64,000 bases of DNA from positions 81,522 through 145,521 of IMG/VR virus record IMGVR_UViG_3300023049_000574; one strand, given 5' to 3'. This document shows positions 1 to 9,079 of the stretch, one piece after another (position 1 is the stretch's first letter; every line of letters starts with the position of its first letter). A program made the translations under genes and the position numbers. This stretch comes from a virus. The notes under the pieces are model-generated. The model made no database searches and was not told the DNA's origin. It saw nothing but the letters and a program-made list of their open reading frames with translations.

Positions 1-1
1 T

Positions 2-181
2 ATTAAGAGAGTTAAAATTTTATTAGAAAATGAGGCTGAAAATAAACCTTTTATATTCAGAATTCGATTCACTATTAATAGAAATAAAGTAGTAGTTCAA
101 AAACTTGGACAGAATAATCAGTTGAGTCAGGTGAGTCAGTTTACATTCAGACCCTTTAATCCTGGTGCGGGTGGACAATAA
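2..181 (+). CDS. C-terminal fragment of an unknown protein (5' end outside window)
   Basis: An open frame runs from the window edge to a TAA at 179-181 with no internal stop and encodes about 59 residues. The visible part has alternating charged and hydrophobic residues (IRFTINRNKVVVQKL) and ends FRPFNPGAGGQ, a Gly/Pro tail of the kind seen on virion proteins. It lies 22 bases upstream of the large structural-type gene on the same strand, so it probably belongs to the same virion block. No family is recognised. Confidence 0.55.
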   Translation: MKRVKILLENEAENKPFIFRIRFTINRNKVVVQKLGQNNQLSQVSQFTFRPFNPGAGGQ

Positions 182-203
182 ATTAAAAAAAAGATTCTAA
201 TTA

Positions 204-3200
204 ATGAATAGTTTTACATTATTAAAAACAAATCCTAAATTAACTACGAACGTAAAGGTCATTTATAGTGATGATAAAGTGTATCTACAATCTTTTGAGG
301 TATTACCCGAACTATCTGAGAGAAAGTATACTAAAAGGGTAGTAACACAAAACAGTGATATAAATAGTCAAATAGGTAAATTTTGGCAGAATACACCAAA
401 AGAGATAGCCTATTTCAATTTTGATGAATTAGATTTTGATGTTTCTTATAACACATATGATAAACAGATAGATGATACTTACATCAGTGGGGCATCTAGA
501 ATTAATAACTATGAAGAAGAGTTCGAATATTTCGCTCCTGTTCATATTTATAAAAATGATATACCTTGTAACTTTATTATTTTCAGAGCAGACGGAGCAG
601 GTGTACTTGATCTAAATACTCAAAACTTTAGACAAAATGTTCTTAATAAGATGAAGGTTGTTAGAAATTTTAATCTTAAATCTGATAATAAGTTAGGTAA
701 AATGATCACCAATACTTATTTAGGTAATGATGATTTACCAAATAGTGGGATATCGATTAACTTTAACCAAACGGAATTCACATATTGGAATGGTATAGAC
801 TATGAAACAGGTGAATACACATCTAAGGGGAAGATATTAGATGATAACTTCGATAAAGAATTAACTTTCACACAGGGGTTTGATTTATTAACAGGAAATT
901 TTGAAGAAGAGGGAGTAATATATCCTTTCATATTAAATATGAGCTTCTTATTCGATGATAAACCTGCTAGTCCTGAGGGTCTTAACACATGGTCAATAAA
1001 TAGGTATTATGGATTTTATGGTGATCTAGAAAACGTAACAAGCATATCTCCTTATATGCCTCCTGCGTTAAAAGAAGGACTTAAGTTAGATAGGAATAAT
1101 ATATTTACATTAAGTGGCGCAAGAGTTAACCCATTTAAAAGAGAATTTAAAGATGGTAAAACATATTATGTAGAATACAAAAATGATTTTTACTTAGTAG
1201 AGAAAATAGAAGATGGGTATAAAGTAATATCTGATGTGGCTTTACCTACGGATGTTGACAGTAACTTCAACTTAAACACAATAACTTTCTTAGATAATAA
1301 TGTAATTAAATACCAAAATGGGAATAATTATACATTAGATGAAGATTCTGACGTATTAATAATCGATATTGATGGTGTTTGTCATAGGTTTTTAAAAGAT
1401 GGTGATAATTGGAGAGTTCTTTCAGATTATAAGTTTGAGATAAATAATAACATATTCAAATATTTTGTAAACAGAGGCGACCCATCACAAACTACAATTC
1501 TTAATTTAAATGAGGTAACTAAAGACAATCCCCCAAAATCATTTAAGGTATGTAAATTTAATTTTAAGGAAGTAAAAAACTTTGATCTAGATATATTAGA
1601 TACGGAGTACTCTAAATTTGAATATGAGTTTAGTTCATTTATTACGAAGAGCGAAGAACCTAAGTTATATGAAGACGATAACCTATTCAGTGGTTATGAA
1701 AAACCTATAGAAAAGTATATCTACAATAAAGAAGTTATCTCTATTCCTGTTGCTAATGAATATTTAGCTACTTCTGAATTATTTGAATTGATCCAAAAAG
1801 GACAAAGACCAAATAAGTTTTGGGATAAGAATTCAGATATAGTAAAATGGGGTATAGAAAGTAGTGTGGGTAATAATGATTATCCTTATATGTTTAATAT
1901 AAACCAAAAGGGTGATGATTATAATAGAGTAGCTAACACAGATAATAGCATACCTAGTAGAGTAGACAGAAATTTAGATTATTTCTATACATTAGCAAGT
2001 AGTGATTATAATTTTGGATACAATAATAATGTAATACATCAATCATTATCTATTATTAATGAAAACGATTTTAAAATAGATAAATATTTTAACAGGAACT
2101 ATGCTTCTAATTACTTTGATGAAATATTCTCAGGAGAGGAAACATATAATAATGTTATATCTAAGAGTAAGAAATTTTCTAACTTCTTACCTAGTGAGGA
2201 AAGTAACCCTAATAAAACTTGGTTTAAAGGATTAGAGTTTAGTATTTATAACGTAGATCAAATAGAAAAAGATAATAATACTATATTAAAGATGAATGTA
2301 AGTTCTTCTAATAGTTTCGAAAACTATAAGTTTTCTGTGTTATTATCCGCTAGATCAAATAATATAGAAAATGATTTTGCGCCAACAAATACATCCTCGA
2401 ATTGGGTATTGATAAGAAATTGGGAAAGGAATACGACTTATTTCACAGGTAGTATAGTTCTATTTGATGGAACTAAATTTAAAGACAGTGATGGTCAGTA
2501 TGGATTTCCAGGATATGTAGGAACAAGCTCTACTACGGGAACAGTAGATCCACAAGAATATGTTTACCCTAATGGTGAAACAGAAACTTTAACAATAGAC
2601 AGTGAAACATATGCGTTAACAGAAATATCACCAACAGGACCGAACAACGGTAATGCTGAACTCTTTATATGTACAGCTACTACCTCGGTAATAAGTCCAT
2701 TTGGAAACCCTGTTGATAGTACGGATTGGACAATATATCCACCTATTAGTTATAGATCTATTTATTATAGAAAAAATACATCATATTTGGCATTTGATTC
2801 ATCTATTACTTATAATAGTTTAATAGATAGACCTGCCCTTAATTTTAACTATTTATCTTATTTCGTTTTATATAAAGGACAATATTATAAAAGCGTTAGG
2901 GAACAAGGAAGCGCAGATAATATAACACCCGAAACAGTAGTTATAAGTGAATTAGACGGAAACCAAATAGTATATTGGGAGCAGGTAGAACAATATAATA
3001 CGACTAAGAACTATATAGAAAATGAGATCGTTAGTTTAGATAGAGATTTATATTATTTTGATTCCGATACAGAGGAACTATCATTAATATTTACTCTAAA
3101 ACCATCGGTTGATACTTTATATAGTAGATATAATGTAGTAAGATTCAATGATGATTATTACACTAATTTAATAGATGGGTCAGTATTGGATAATGGTGTG

Positions 3201-3947
3201 AATATATATATCAACAAAAAGTGGAAAAACATTTTAATTAATCCATATTTTAATGATATCATAAATCCATTTAACACAAACAGAGAACTTTTATATACAC
3301 CCGAATTGCAACAATTGACTGCTTCTAATATGATAGAGATAATCAACAGTATTAATCTAAAGAACGGATTTGTGAAAAATTTAGCGTATTATGTAATTGA
3401 AGAAGACGGAAGTTTTAACAAATATGATATCAATAATATTGAAGAAATTCCTTATATCCTGCAGGTTGAAGGACCTACCGAGAGAGAAATATATTCTCAT
3501 AGTTTAATTAAAAAGGGGTTAAATGTTAACCGTGATGTATTTAATATAGATAATGTTTTAGAAAATAACAATATAGAAATTTTAAATCAGATCAATTACT
3601 ATAATGGTCAGCCATTAGCTTATAAGTTTGAGAATAGAAACGGTCTTACTTTTGAAGATAGAACAAGTATCATATATAGGTTTGGTGGTGAGTATAATCC
3701 TATATTTAGTAATATATCTTTATTTGAATCCGATGGAGATAATAATTATAAATTCAACGAGAACCTAAGGGGTTTCGGTGAGATAAAAGAAATGATGAAA
3801 TCTAAAGTTAATGAGAATGATATACTAATAAACAAAAAGGGATATAGCTCTATTTACCCACAGATAGATGAAATTGGATATTTTGTAGATAGACATAACA
3901 TCTTTAAGAGTACTTGGGATAAGAGTTATTATAAAAAAACTATATAA
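204..3947 (+). CDS. Large virion structural protein (tail or baseplate type), 1247 aa
   Basis: This is the longest gene in the window. The product is rich in Asn, Tyr, Asp and Ile, has no signal peptide or membrane segment, and consists of many short beta-prone stretches, which is typical of tail or baseplate proteins. The opening SFTLLKTNPKLTTNVK resembles, from memory, virion proteins of other large Bacteroidota phages. Residues around 760-900 contain low-complexity Thr/Gly/Pro segments that suggest a bead-on-string or fibre-like section. It is followed after 3 bases by a second gene on the same strand. No enzyme motif is visible; a tail or baseplate role is inferred from size, composition and position. 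Confidence 0.7.
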   Translation: MNSFTLLKTNPKLTTNVKVIYSDDKVYLQSFEVLPELSERKYTKRVVTQNSDINSQIGKFWQNTPKEIAYFNFDELDFDVSYNTYDKQIDDTYISGASRINNYEEEFEYFAPVHIYKNDIPCNFIIFRADGAGVLDLNTQNFRQNVLNKMKVVRNFNLKSDNKLGKMITNTYLGNDDLPNSGISINFNQTEFTYWNGIDYETGEYTSKGKILDDNFDKELTFTQGFDLLTGNFEEEGVIYPFILNMSFLFDDKPASPEGLNTWSINRYYGFYGDLENVTSISPYMPPALKEGLKLDRNNIFTLSGARVNPFKREFKDGKTYYVEYKNDFYLVEKIEDGYKVISDVALPTDVDSNFNLNTITFLDNNVIKYQNGNNYTLDEDSDVLIIDIDGVCHRFLKDGDNWRVLSDYKFEINNNIFKYFVNRGDPSQTTILNLNEVTKDNPPKSFKVCKFNFKEVKNFDLDILDTEYSKFEYEFSSFITKSEEPKLYEDDNLFSGYEKPIEKYIYNKEVISIPVANEYLATSELFELIQKGQRPNKFWDKNSDIVKWGIESSVGNNDYPYMFNINQKGDDYNRVANTDNSIPSRVDRNLDYFYTLASSDYNFGYNNNVIHQSLSIINENDFKIDKYFNRNYASNYFDEIFSGEETYNNVISKSKKFSNFLPSEESNPNKTWFKGLEFSIYNVDQIEKDNNTILKMNVSSSNSFENYKFSVLLSARSNNIENDFAPTNTSSNWVLIRNWERNTTYFTGSIVLFDGTKFKDSDGQYGFPGYVGTSSTTGTVDPQEYVYPNGETETLTIDSETYALTEISPTGPNNGNAELFICTATTSVISPFGNPVDSTDWTIYPPISYRSIYYRKNTSYLAFDSSITYNSLIDRPALNFNYLSYFVLYKGQYYKSVREQGSADNITPETVVISELDGNQIVYWEQVEQYNTTKNYIENEIVSLDRDLYYFDSDTEELSLIFTLKPSVDTLYSRYNVVRFNDDYYTNLIDGSVLDNGVNIYINKKWKNILINPYFNDIINPFNTNRELLYTPELQQLTASNMIEIINSINLKNGFVKNLAYYVIEEDGSFNKYDINNIEEIPYILQVEGPTEREIYSHSLIKKGLNVNRDVFNIDNVLENNNIEILNQINYYNGQPLAYKFENRNGLTFEDRTSIIYRFGGEYNPIFSNISLFESDGDNNYKFNENLRGFGEIKEMMKSKVNENDILINKKGYSSIYPQIDEIGYFVDRHNIFKSTWDKSYYKKTI

Positions 3948-3950
3948 TAC

Positions 3951-4640
3951 ATGAGAAGAAGCGGAATATCACCTGAATACAGATATATAAACACAGCAGG
4001 AACTTTTAATATGATAGAACAAAAAAGTTTCATGGGATCTAAGTTAATGACAGCAGAGAACCCTATAGCTATAACTGATCAGGATATAGTATATTATCAA
4101 CAACTGAATGGTGAGCAATTAAACTTGAATCAAGAAATAAACATCAGTAAGATTATATTTTCTAGTTTAACAGAAAAGGCAAACAATCATCAAATAAATT
4201 TAGATGCTACTCAAACTGAAACTGATCAGAACGGAAGAACTAAGTGGATCATAAATATAAATTTAGTTGAGATACTAAGATCATATATGTTTACTAGAAT
4301 AAAAGAGAAAAGATCTTTTGGTGGTATATTAAGTGAGGAAACTTCTTTCAAATCCATAGATGATTCTATCAGACAATACTTAAATAATAATATAATAGGT
4401 TTATATGATTTCAAAAACATGGATCTTTACATAGAGTACTTACCATTATCAGAAGAAGAAAGAAAGAGATATGAGGTGAGTTATGATCGAAAGGTTAAAG
4501 AAGATGGAAGCAAATCAAGTAAGTTCAGTTTATCCTTTAGTAAAGATCGATCATATGTGCAAGTATTCTTCACACAAGAAAAGAACAGTAAAGATTTTAC
4601 TTTCAACTATTACTTTGATTTATACTACGAGCAAAAATAA
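3951..4640 (+). CDS. Unknown protein, probably virion-associated, 229 aa
   Basis: The gene starts 3 bases after the large structural gene and is followed 2 bases later by the next, so the three are probably co-transcribed. The protein has no signal peptide, membrane segment or recognisable catalytic motif. The centre (about 85-150) is mixed alpha/beta, and the C-terminal third is rich in aromatic and charged residues (SYVQVFFTQE, FNYYFDLYYEQK). Context suggests a tail or baseplate accessory protein; this is inference from neighbours only. Confidence 0.6.
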   Translation: MRRSGISPEYRYINTAGTFNMIEQKSFMGSKLMTAENPIAITDQDIVYYQQLNGEQLNLNQEINISKIIFSSLTEKANNHQINLDATQTETDQNGRTKWIININLVEILRSYMFTRIKEKRSFGGILSEETSFKSIDDSIRQYLNNNIIGLYDFKNMDLYIEYLPLSEEERKRYEVSYDRKVKEDGSKSSKFSLSFSKDRSYVQVFFTQEKNSKDFTFNYYFDLYYEQK

Positions 4641-4642
4641 TA

Positions 4643-5014
4643 ATGAATATGAGCTACGATAAGTTTCAGAACAATTTAATCAGGCTTTTCAAAATATTTG
4701 AGAAAAGACCTAACCATTTAAGTCAATTTCTAATTGAAAACGATGCTTTTAATGAAGACTTCAAAAAGAATGTTATCAAAAGCGAAAACCTTAATTCGAT
4801 CAATGAGTTATCTGAATCACTTATTGATTTCTCTGACTTTGATGAAATGAATGAATTTTTAAATGACCTTATTAAAAACCATAAGAAAAATAAAATAGTG
4901 TCTGAAAGCAAGATGAACAAAGAGTTATTTAAATTAATTTCAGAAGAAAAATTCGAAGATGCTGCCGCTTTGAGAGATTATATGAAAAAAAATCAAATAA
5001 AAATTAAACTTTAA
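4643..5014 (+). CDS. Small helical protein with a C-terminal UVR motif, 123 aa
   Basis: The last 30 residues, containing KLISEEKFEDAAALRDYMKK (about 96-115), match the UVR motif of UvrB, UvrC and McsA, in which an acidic-hydrophobic helix is followed by (A)A.LRD.I. In those families the motif forms a helical hairpin for protein-protein contact. The rest is a predicted helical, strongly charged segment without catalytic residues. There is no UvrA/B/C neighbour; the gene sits between virion-type genes and an S1 protein. It could be an adaptor that binds a host UVR partner, but that is inference. Confidence 0.65.
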   Translation: MNMSYDKFQNNLIRLFKIFEKRPNHLSQFLIENDAFNEDFKKNVIKSENLNSINELSESLIDFSDFDEMNEFLNDLIKNHKKNKIVSESKMNKELFKLISEEKFEDAAALRDYMKKNQIKIKL

Positions 5015-5058
5015 TCTAATCTCATATATAACAATTGAACATTTAAATTAATAAATAT

Positions 5059-6147
5059 ATGAGTAAAAAAATAAGCCCAATCGGTGATCCAACTCTAACC
5101 GATGTATTCGAAGAGGAATTACCTATCGAACAACGTGATAAAGAACAATATGATCTTATCATGCAACACACAAATTTCCCTAAGCCTAACAGTGTAATGA
5201 CTGCACAATTTTTAGGAAAGGACGAAACGCATTATTTACTTAATGCAAACTTAAAGGATGTAATCCGAGTTCCTGTTAACAGAAGTGAAAAGAAAATATT
5301 CTCTACCCTAGCGGAAGGATCTGATATCGATGTACTAGTTACAGGTATTTCAGATGATACCAATGAATATTCTATTAACGGAAGTGTTAGTCAGATTTAC
5401 CAAGAAAAAGCATTCCAAATCCTCAGAAACATAAATGATGATGAGTATGTAAGCGTTAATATCTTAGAACTTACTCCTGGTGGGTACAGATGTGAGATCA
5501 ACATGGAAAACTGCTTACTCGATGCGTTCTTACCACAGTTCTTAGCAGATGTGAATAAAATAAGAGACGAAGCTAAAGATAATTTAGTAGGGAACACTTA
5601 TAACATATGTATCGAAAGTTATTCAAGAGATAAGAGAACTTGGATTGTATCAAGAAGAAAATACTTGAAGCAACTTATTCCTTCTCACTTAAACGATCTC
5701 GATAAAGAAACTAACTATACAGGTCATGTTACAGGAACAGCACCATTTGGTATTTTTGTTCAATTTAACGAGTGTTTAACAGGATTGATTCATAGCTCTA
5801 ACCTTAATGATGATGTATTAGGAGAATTCGAAAACGGAAACATTAAAGCGGGTGATGAAATCACATTCAAAGTAAAAGATAAGTTGAATAAAAACAAGAT
5901 TATCTTAACACAAAAATCAACAGTTTCTTTTTGGGATACCATTGAGATAAACCAAGAAGTAGAGGCAGTGATCAAAGATCATAAACCTTTTGGGACTCTT
6001 GTGAATTTGGATAACGAAACCCTTGGGTTAGTTTATAAAAACGAACAAAGTGAACAAGTGTTAAGCCTGAAAAAAGGAGATCCTATTAACGTCAAGATCA
6101 TAAAATTTAATCGAGATAAAAGAGATATATTTTTATCAGTTATATAA
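5059..6147 (+). CDS. S1-domain RNA-binding protein (ribosomal protein S1-like), 362 aa
   Basis: Two C-terminal OB-fold S1 repeats are clear: YTGHVTGTAPFGIFVQF with TGLIHSSNL (about 218-290) and VEAVIKDHKPFGTLVNL with LGLVYKNEQS (about 295-360). An earlier stretch (VSVNILELTPGGYRCEI, about 133-200) looks like a more divergent copy. S1 repeats bind single-stranded RNA; host ribosomal protein S1 has six and helps load mRNA lacking strong ribosome-binding sites. A phage S1 analogue would fit the leaderless, SD-less genes here, but that is inference. The gene ends in a strong terminator at 6152-6189. The start follows an A/T-rich AATATATG context. Confidence 0.85.
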   Translation: MSKKISPIGDPTLTDVFEEELPIEQRDKEQYDLIMQHTNFPKPNSVMTAQFLGKDETHYLLNANLKDVIRVPVNRSEKKIFSTLAEGSDIDVLVTGISDDTNEYSINGSVSQIYQEKAFQILRNINDDEYVSVNILELTPGGYRCEINMENCLLDAFLPQFLADVNKIRDEAKDNLVGNTYNICIESYSRDKRTWIVSRRKYLKQLIPSHLNDLDKETNYTGHVTGTAPFGIFVQFNECLTGLIHSSNLNDDVLGEFENGNIKAGDEITFKVKDKLNKNKIILTQKSTVSFWDTIEINQEVEAVIKDHKPFGTLVNLDNETLGLVYKNEQSEQVLSLKKGDPINVKIIKFNRDKRDIFLSVI

Positions 6148-6151
6148 AACA

Positions 6152-6189
6152 AAAAAAAAGAGAGAAGCGTATGTTTCTCTCTTTTTTTT
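6152..6189 (+). terminator. Rho-independent terminator after the S1 gene
   Basis: An AAAAAGAGAGAA arm and its complement flank an 8-base loop (167-174), giving about 12 base pairs followed by a run of T. It begins 5 bases after the stop codon of the S1-domain gene and closes the left-hand operon. Confidence 0.85.
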
Positions 6190-6205
6190 AATTAATTTCA
6201 CACCT

Positions 6206-6436
6206 ATGGACAATAACGATTTAATTAAGAAGATAAACGATCTACAAGAACGTCCTTTTATCCCATTCGAAGGAATGGAAGATAGTGTTTTCATGAAAGA
6301 AGGTATGCCTATACATCCATTAACTTGTGGTAACGATAGTAGACATAAAGTTCTTAGAGCTACCGAAGAAAACGGAAAAGTGATATTAGTGTGTGATGAT
6401 TGTGACTATAAACAAAGTTATATACCTAATTTCTAA
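6206..6436 (+). CDS. Small protein with possible zinc-binding cysteines, 76 aa
   Basis: The protein has HPLTCGNDSRH at about 37-47 and CDDCDYKQSY at about 63-72, so three Cys (C41, C63, C66) and His residues could make a zinc ribbon in which the upper knuckle is incomplete. The N-terminus is acidic and helical. Small treble-clef or ribbon proteins of this size are common in phages and often bind nucleic acid or partner proteins, but no specific family is recognised. It stands alone between a terminator and a convergent gene. Confidence 0.65.
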   Translation: MDNNDLIKKINDLQERPFIPFEGMEDSVFMKEGMPIHPLTCGNDSRHKVLRATEENGKVILVCDDCDYKQSYIPNF

Positions 6437-6438
6437 TC

Positions 6439-7023
6439 TCAATTCTTAGAAAGTTTATCTAATATTCTCTTTTCATACTCACTAAGAGATTTCATACCAA
6501 ACTTACTGATCTTATCTAAGATATCGTCTAATGTCATAGAATCTACTTCTTCTTTATCCACCTCTTCTAAAAGTTTAGGACTCATTAAACTATATAACTC
6601 ATTATTTTCTATATCATTAGGGATACTATCAATCACTTCTTTAATGTTATAGTGATTCTGCTCATACCTCATTATCGGGCATAATAAGAACGCAAAATCC
6701 TCTTCTATTAAAGGTGGTATAAAATCATCAACAATTTCTCCCCTGATATATTTATCATATTTTATATAAACTTCTACTATTACCCTAGATAGCTCGTAGT
6801 CTAATCGGTCATCGTATTTCATTTTATATTTAGTATCCTCTATTATTTGGTCTTCCTCATCTTCTATTACGGGATATGTTCCCCAAGTATAGAAGAAATA
6901 TAATTCTTCTTCATCTAATTTTTCATTAGCATAAGATTCAAGATCTTTTAGAAACCTTTCAGTTATATCAGGGAAATCAAGTTTGAATTCTTCGTATGAC
7001 ACAAGTATTTCTTTCATAATCAA
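6439..7023 (-). CDS. Acidic protein ending in a DILDKI..G..SLS motif, 194 aa
   Basis: The protein is very acidic and mainly helical, without a recognised domain until its C-terminus. Residues about 164-192 (LDDILDKISKFGMKSLSEY..RIL) match the short motif I remember from the C-terminal extension of Bacteroidota rhomboid proteases (DUF6576-like). It is divergent from the rhomboid gene at 7065, with 41 bases between the start codons, so the motif and the protease may be functionally linked. Either of two Met codons at the start (MIMKEI) could be used. Confidence 0.7.
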   Translation of the reverse strand: MIMKEILVSYEEFKLDFPDITERFLKDLESYANEKLDEEELYFFYTWGTYPVIEDEEDQIIEDTKYKMKYDDRLDYELSRVIVEVYIKYDKYIRGEIVDDFIPPLIEEDFAFLLCPIMRYEQNHYNIKEVIDSIPNDIENNELYSLMSPKLLEEVDKEEVDSMTLDDILDKISKFGMKSLSEYEKRILDKLSKN

Positions 7024-7064
7024 CTAAGTCATTTATTTTATATATTAGAAAATTCTGTACCTAT

Positions 7065-7676
7065 ATGAAAAAATCAGTATATTTGTATAAAAATAATTAC
7101 ATGAACATATTGAACAAAAAATCATTCAAGATACTTTTGATCATAAACAGTATCGTATTCTCAGCACAGATGCTTATTCCTTACACGAATTATGTTGTGC
7201 CATTATACCCTATGGGAACAGATAAATTCCTTGTTACTCAGTATCTTACGTCAATATTTTCACATGCTAATCTAATCCATTTTGCTTTTAATATGCTAGG
7301 ATTATATTTCATAATTAAGATGCTCGAACCTGCCTTTACGTGGAAAAAGGTTATTTTATATTACTTAATAACAGGATTGGCTTCTTCTGTTGTGTATCAT
7401 CTAATTGGATCACCTGATAAAGCATTAGTTGGGGCAAGCGGTGCATTATATGGATTACTTACCATACTAGCATTTTCTTTACCTAATATTAGGGTGTATT
7501 TGTTTTTTATACCTATTCCGATTAAGTTAAAAAACATATTTTATGCATATATAGCAATTGAATTATTTTTGTTCCTTACTATACAATCAGCAGATGGGGT
7601 GGCTCATATTGTTCACTTATTGGGAGCATTTTTTGGATATGTAACATTTTTACTAAACAAAAGAGGGATTATTTAA
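7065..7676 (+). CDS. Rhomboid family intramembrane serine protease, 203 aa
   Basis: Rhomboids cut transmembrane substrates within the membrane using a Ser-His dyad. Both are present: GASG with nucleophile S125 and AHIVHLLGAFFG with H181, plus HFAFN (H72, N76) in the oxyanion-hole helix. About six membrane segments can be seen, from FKILLIINSIVFSAQ (21-35) to the segment containing H181. The usual Bacteroidota C-terminal extension with the DILDKI motif is missing, but the next gene and the divergent neighbour each carry that motif. An internal Met (MNILNKKSF, residue 13) is an alternative start. Rhomboids are unusual in phage genomes. Confidence 0.9.
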   Translation: MKKSVYLYKNNYMNILNKKSFKILLIINSIVFSAQMLIPYTNYVVPLYPMGTDKFLVTQYLTSIFSHANLIHFAFNMLGLYFIIKMLEPAFTWKKVILYYLITGLASSVVYHLIGSPDKALVGASGALYGLLTILAFSLPNIRVYLFFIPIPIKLKNIFYAYIAIELFLFLTIQSADGVAHIVHLLGAFFGYVTFLLNKRGII

Positions 7677-7686
7677 TATATTTAGT

Positions 7687-8211
7687 ATGGATATTTTTCA
7701 TTTCATATTAGGTGTAATATTTGGCGCATCCGCAGTAATTGTTGGGATTTCTATTAATGTACATAGGTCAGAATATAAGAAATATGTGCTACCTTTTAAA
7801 AAATTAATCGGTGAGCATATATCTAGTTTTACATTCAACACGAGAGTAGCAAATTTAGTTTACTTCAACCATAAAGATTATACGGTTGTTCTAAACCTTA
7901 AAGAAAAAGAAGTTTACTTATACCAAGATACTACTATTATCGCAACTACTTTCAAAGAGAACACACAAGAAGTGAAGCATCTATATACTTTATTAGAAAC
8001 AGCATACCACGCAGATATTTATCTTAAGATTATTACAGCATCAAATGGTGTAGTAATGTCACAACCCAAGGAAACAGATGTTAGTAAGAAAGAGAAAGAA
8101 CATGTTCATACACCAAGCGTTGATGATATTTTAGATAAGATCAGCAAAGATGGGATGGATAGCTTATCTGAAATAGAATTAGAGATCCTTAAAAATAATA
8201 GTGATGATTAA
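7687..8211 (+). CDS. Membrane-anchored protein with C-terminal DILDKI..G..SLS motif, 174 aa
   Basis: Residues 5-24 (FHFILGVIFGASAVIVGISI) form a single N-terminal membrane helix or uncleaved signal anchor. The central part is a compact beta-rich domain, followed by a charged linker and a C-terminal motif (VDDILDKISKDGMDSLSEIE..IL, about 145-170). The gene begins 11 bases after the rhomboid protease. A single-pass protein encoded beside a rhomboid is a natural substrate or partner candidate; the motif may be the tail that is fused to rhomboids in the host lineage. This link is inference. Confidence 0.7.
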   Translation: MDIFHFILGVIFGASAVIVGISINVHRSEYKKYVLPFKKLIGEHISSFTFNTRVANLVYFNHKDYTVVLNLKEKEVYLYQDTTIIATTFKENTQEVKHLYTLLETAYHADIYLKIITASNGVVMSQPKETDVSKKEKEHVHTPSVDDILDKISKDGMDSLSEIELEILKNNSDD

Positions 8212-9020
8212 TCTATAAAAGATTTAATTGCTTTAGCATCTTTTTTACTATAAAAAACACCTATATATCCAATTAATTGACTATTATCATACATAGGGTT
8301 TATACTAAGATATACCTCTGTATTTCTCATATCGTTTCTATTTAGTTTTACTTTTTGCATAATATTTAAATTGTCTTCTGAGAATAGATTTTTCTTAGGG
8401 AACACATCATAAATGTGTCTTCTCATTATTTCCCCCCTAGTGTACCCGCTTAATTCTTCTGAGCGTTTGTTGAATTCTACGATTTTTCCGTATTTATTAA
8501 CACAAACCATACCTCCTGGGTAATTGTCCAATACTACGTTTTTATATCTAATAGTATCTCTAACCTGAGCGTTTAGTTGAACTTCTTTGGTTATATCTTC
8601 TCCGAATAAAAGATAAAGTTCTTCGTCCTCTAAATACATACCGTGCCATTTAATAGTATATGATTCACCGTGGGTAGATACAATTCTTGATACCATTGAT
8701 CTTTCTTCCTTCTTTAATATTTCGATATATTGTTTAAAGTCATCAACATCATCAGGATGTATATCTCTTGTTAATAGACCATTTATTAAGCTAGTGTGTG
8801 AAAGGTTTAATTTTTTCTTTAATAAGTAGTTGTACTTTTTAACACGTGTGTCTTCGTCTATTAATGTGTATATGAATGGACACTTATCGAAATATTTCTG
8901 TAAGCTTTTAAGATCTTTAGTAGTTTGTAAATTTTTTTCTTTCAAAAAGGAGGACATGTTGCTTATTTCTTTTACTAGTTCCTCATCACTGTATTTTTTT
9001 GATTTATTAAAAATTCCCAC
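8208..9020 (-). CDS. PAS-domain protein without an output domain, 270 aa
   Basis: Two PAS-like modules are visible. The second is clear: LDNYPGGMVCVNKYGKIVEFNKRSEELSGYTRGEIMRR (about 165-202) with the following strand/PAC part ending IGYIGVFYSKKDA. The first covers about 60-150 (LTRDIHPDDVDDFKQYIEIL). There is no histidine kinase, GGDEF or helix-turn-helix region, so it would act only through protein contacts or by hijacking a host PAS partner. It converges on the upstream gene with a 4-base overlap. The N-terminus (MGIFNKSKKYSDEELVKEI) is a short helical cap. Confidence 0.85.
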   Translation of the reverse strand: MGIFNKSKKYSDEELVKEISNMSSFLKEKNLQTTKDLKSLQKYFDKCPFIYTLIDEDTRVKKYNYLLKKKLNLSHTSLINGLLTRDIHPDDVDDFKQYIEILKKEERSMVSRIVSTHGESYTIKWHGMYLEDEELYLLFGEDITKEVQLNAQVRDTIRYKNVVLDNYPGGMVCVNKYGKIVEFNKRSEELSGYTRGEIMRRHIYDVFPKKNLFSEDNLNIMQKVKLNRNDMRNTEVYLSINPMYDNSQLIGYIGVFYSKKDAKAIKSFID

Positions 9021-9064
9021 GTTGTTTATTATTTTAATTTATATATTAAAAGTAAAAGTTCATT

Positions 9065-9075
9065 TTTAATATATA
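9065..9075 (+). promoter_or_regulatory. Late-type start element TTTAATATATA
   Basis: An exact copy of the recurring TTTAATATATA motif is separated by 4 bases (GGGT) from the ATG of the nucleotidyltransferase gene at 9080. See the finding on this element for the other copies. Confidence 0.6.
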
Positions 9076-9079
9076 GGGT

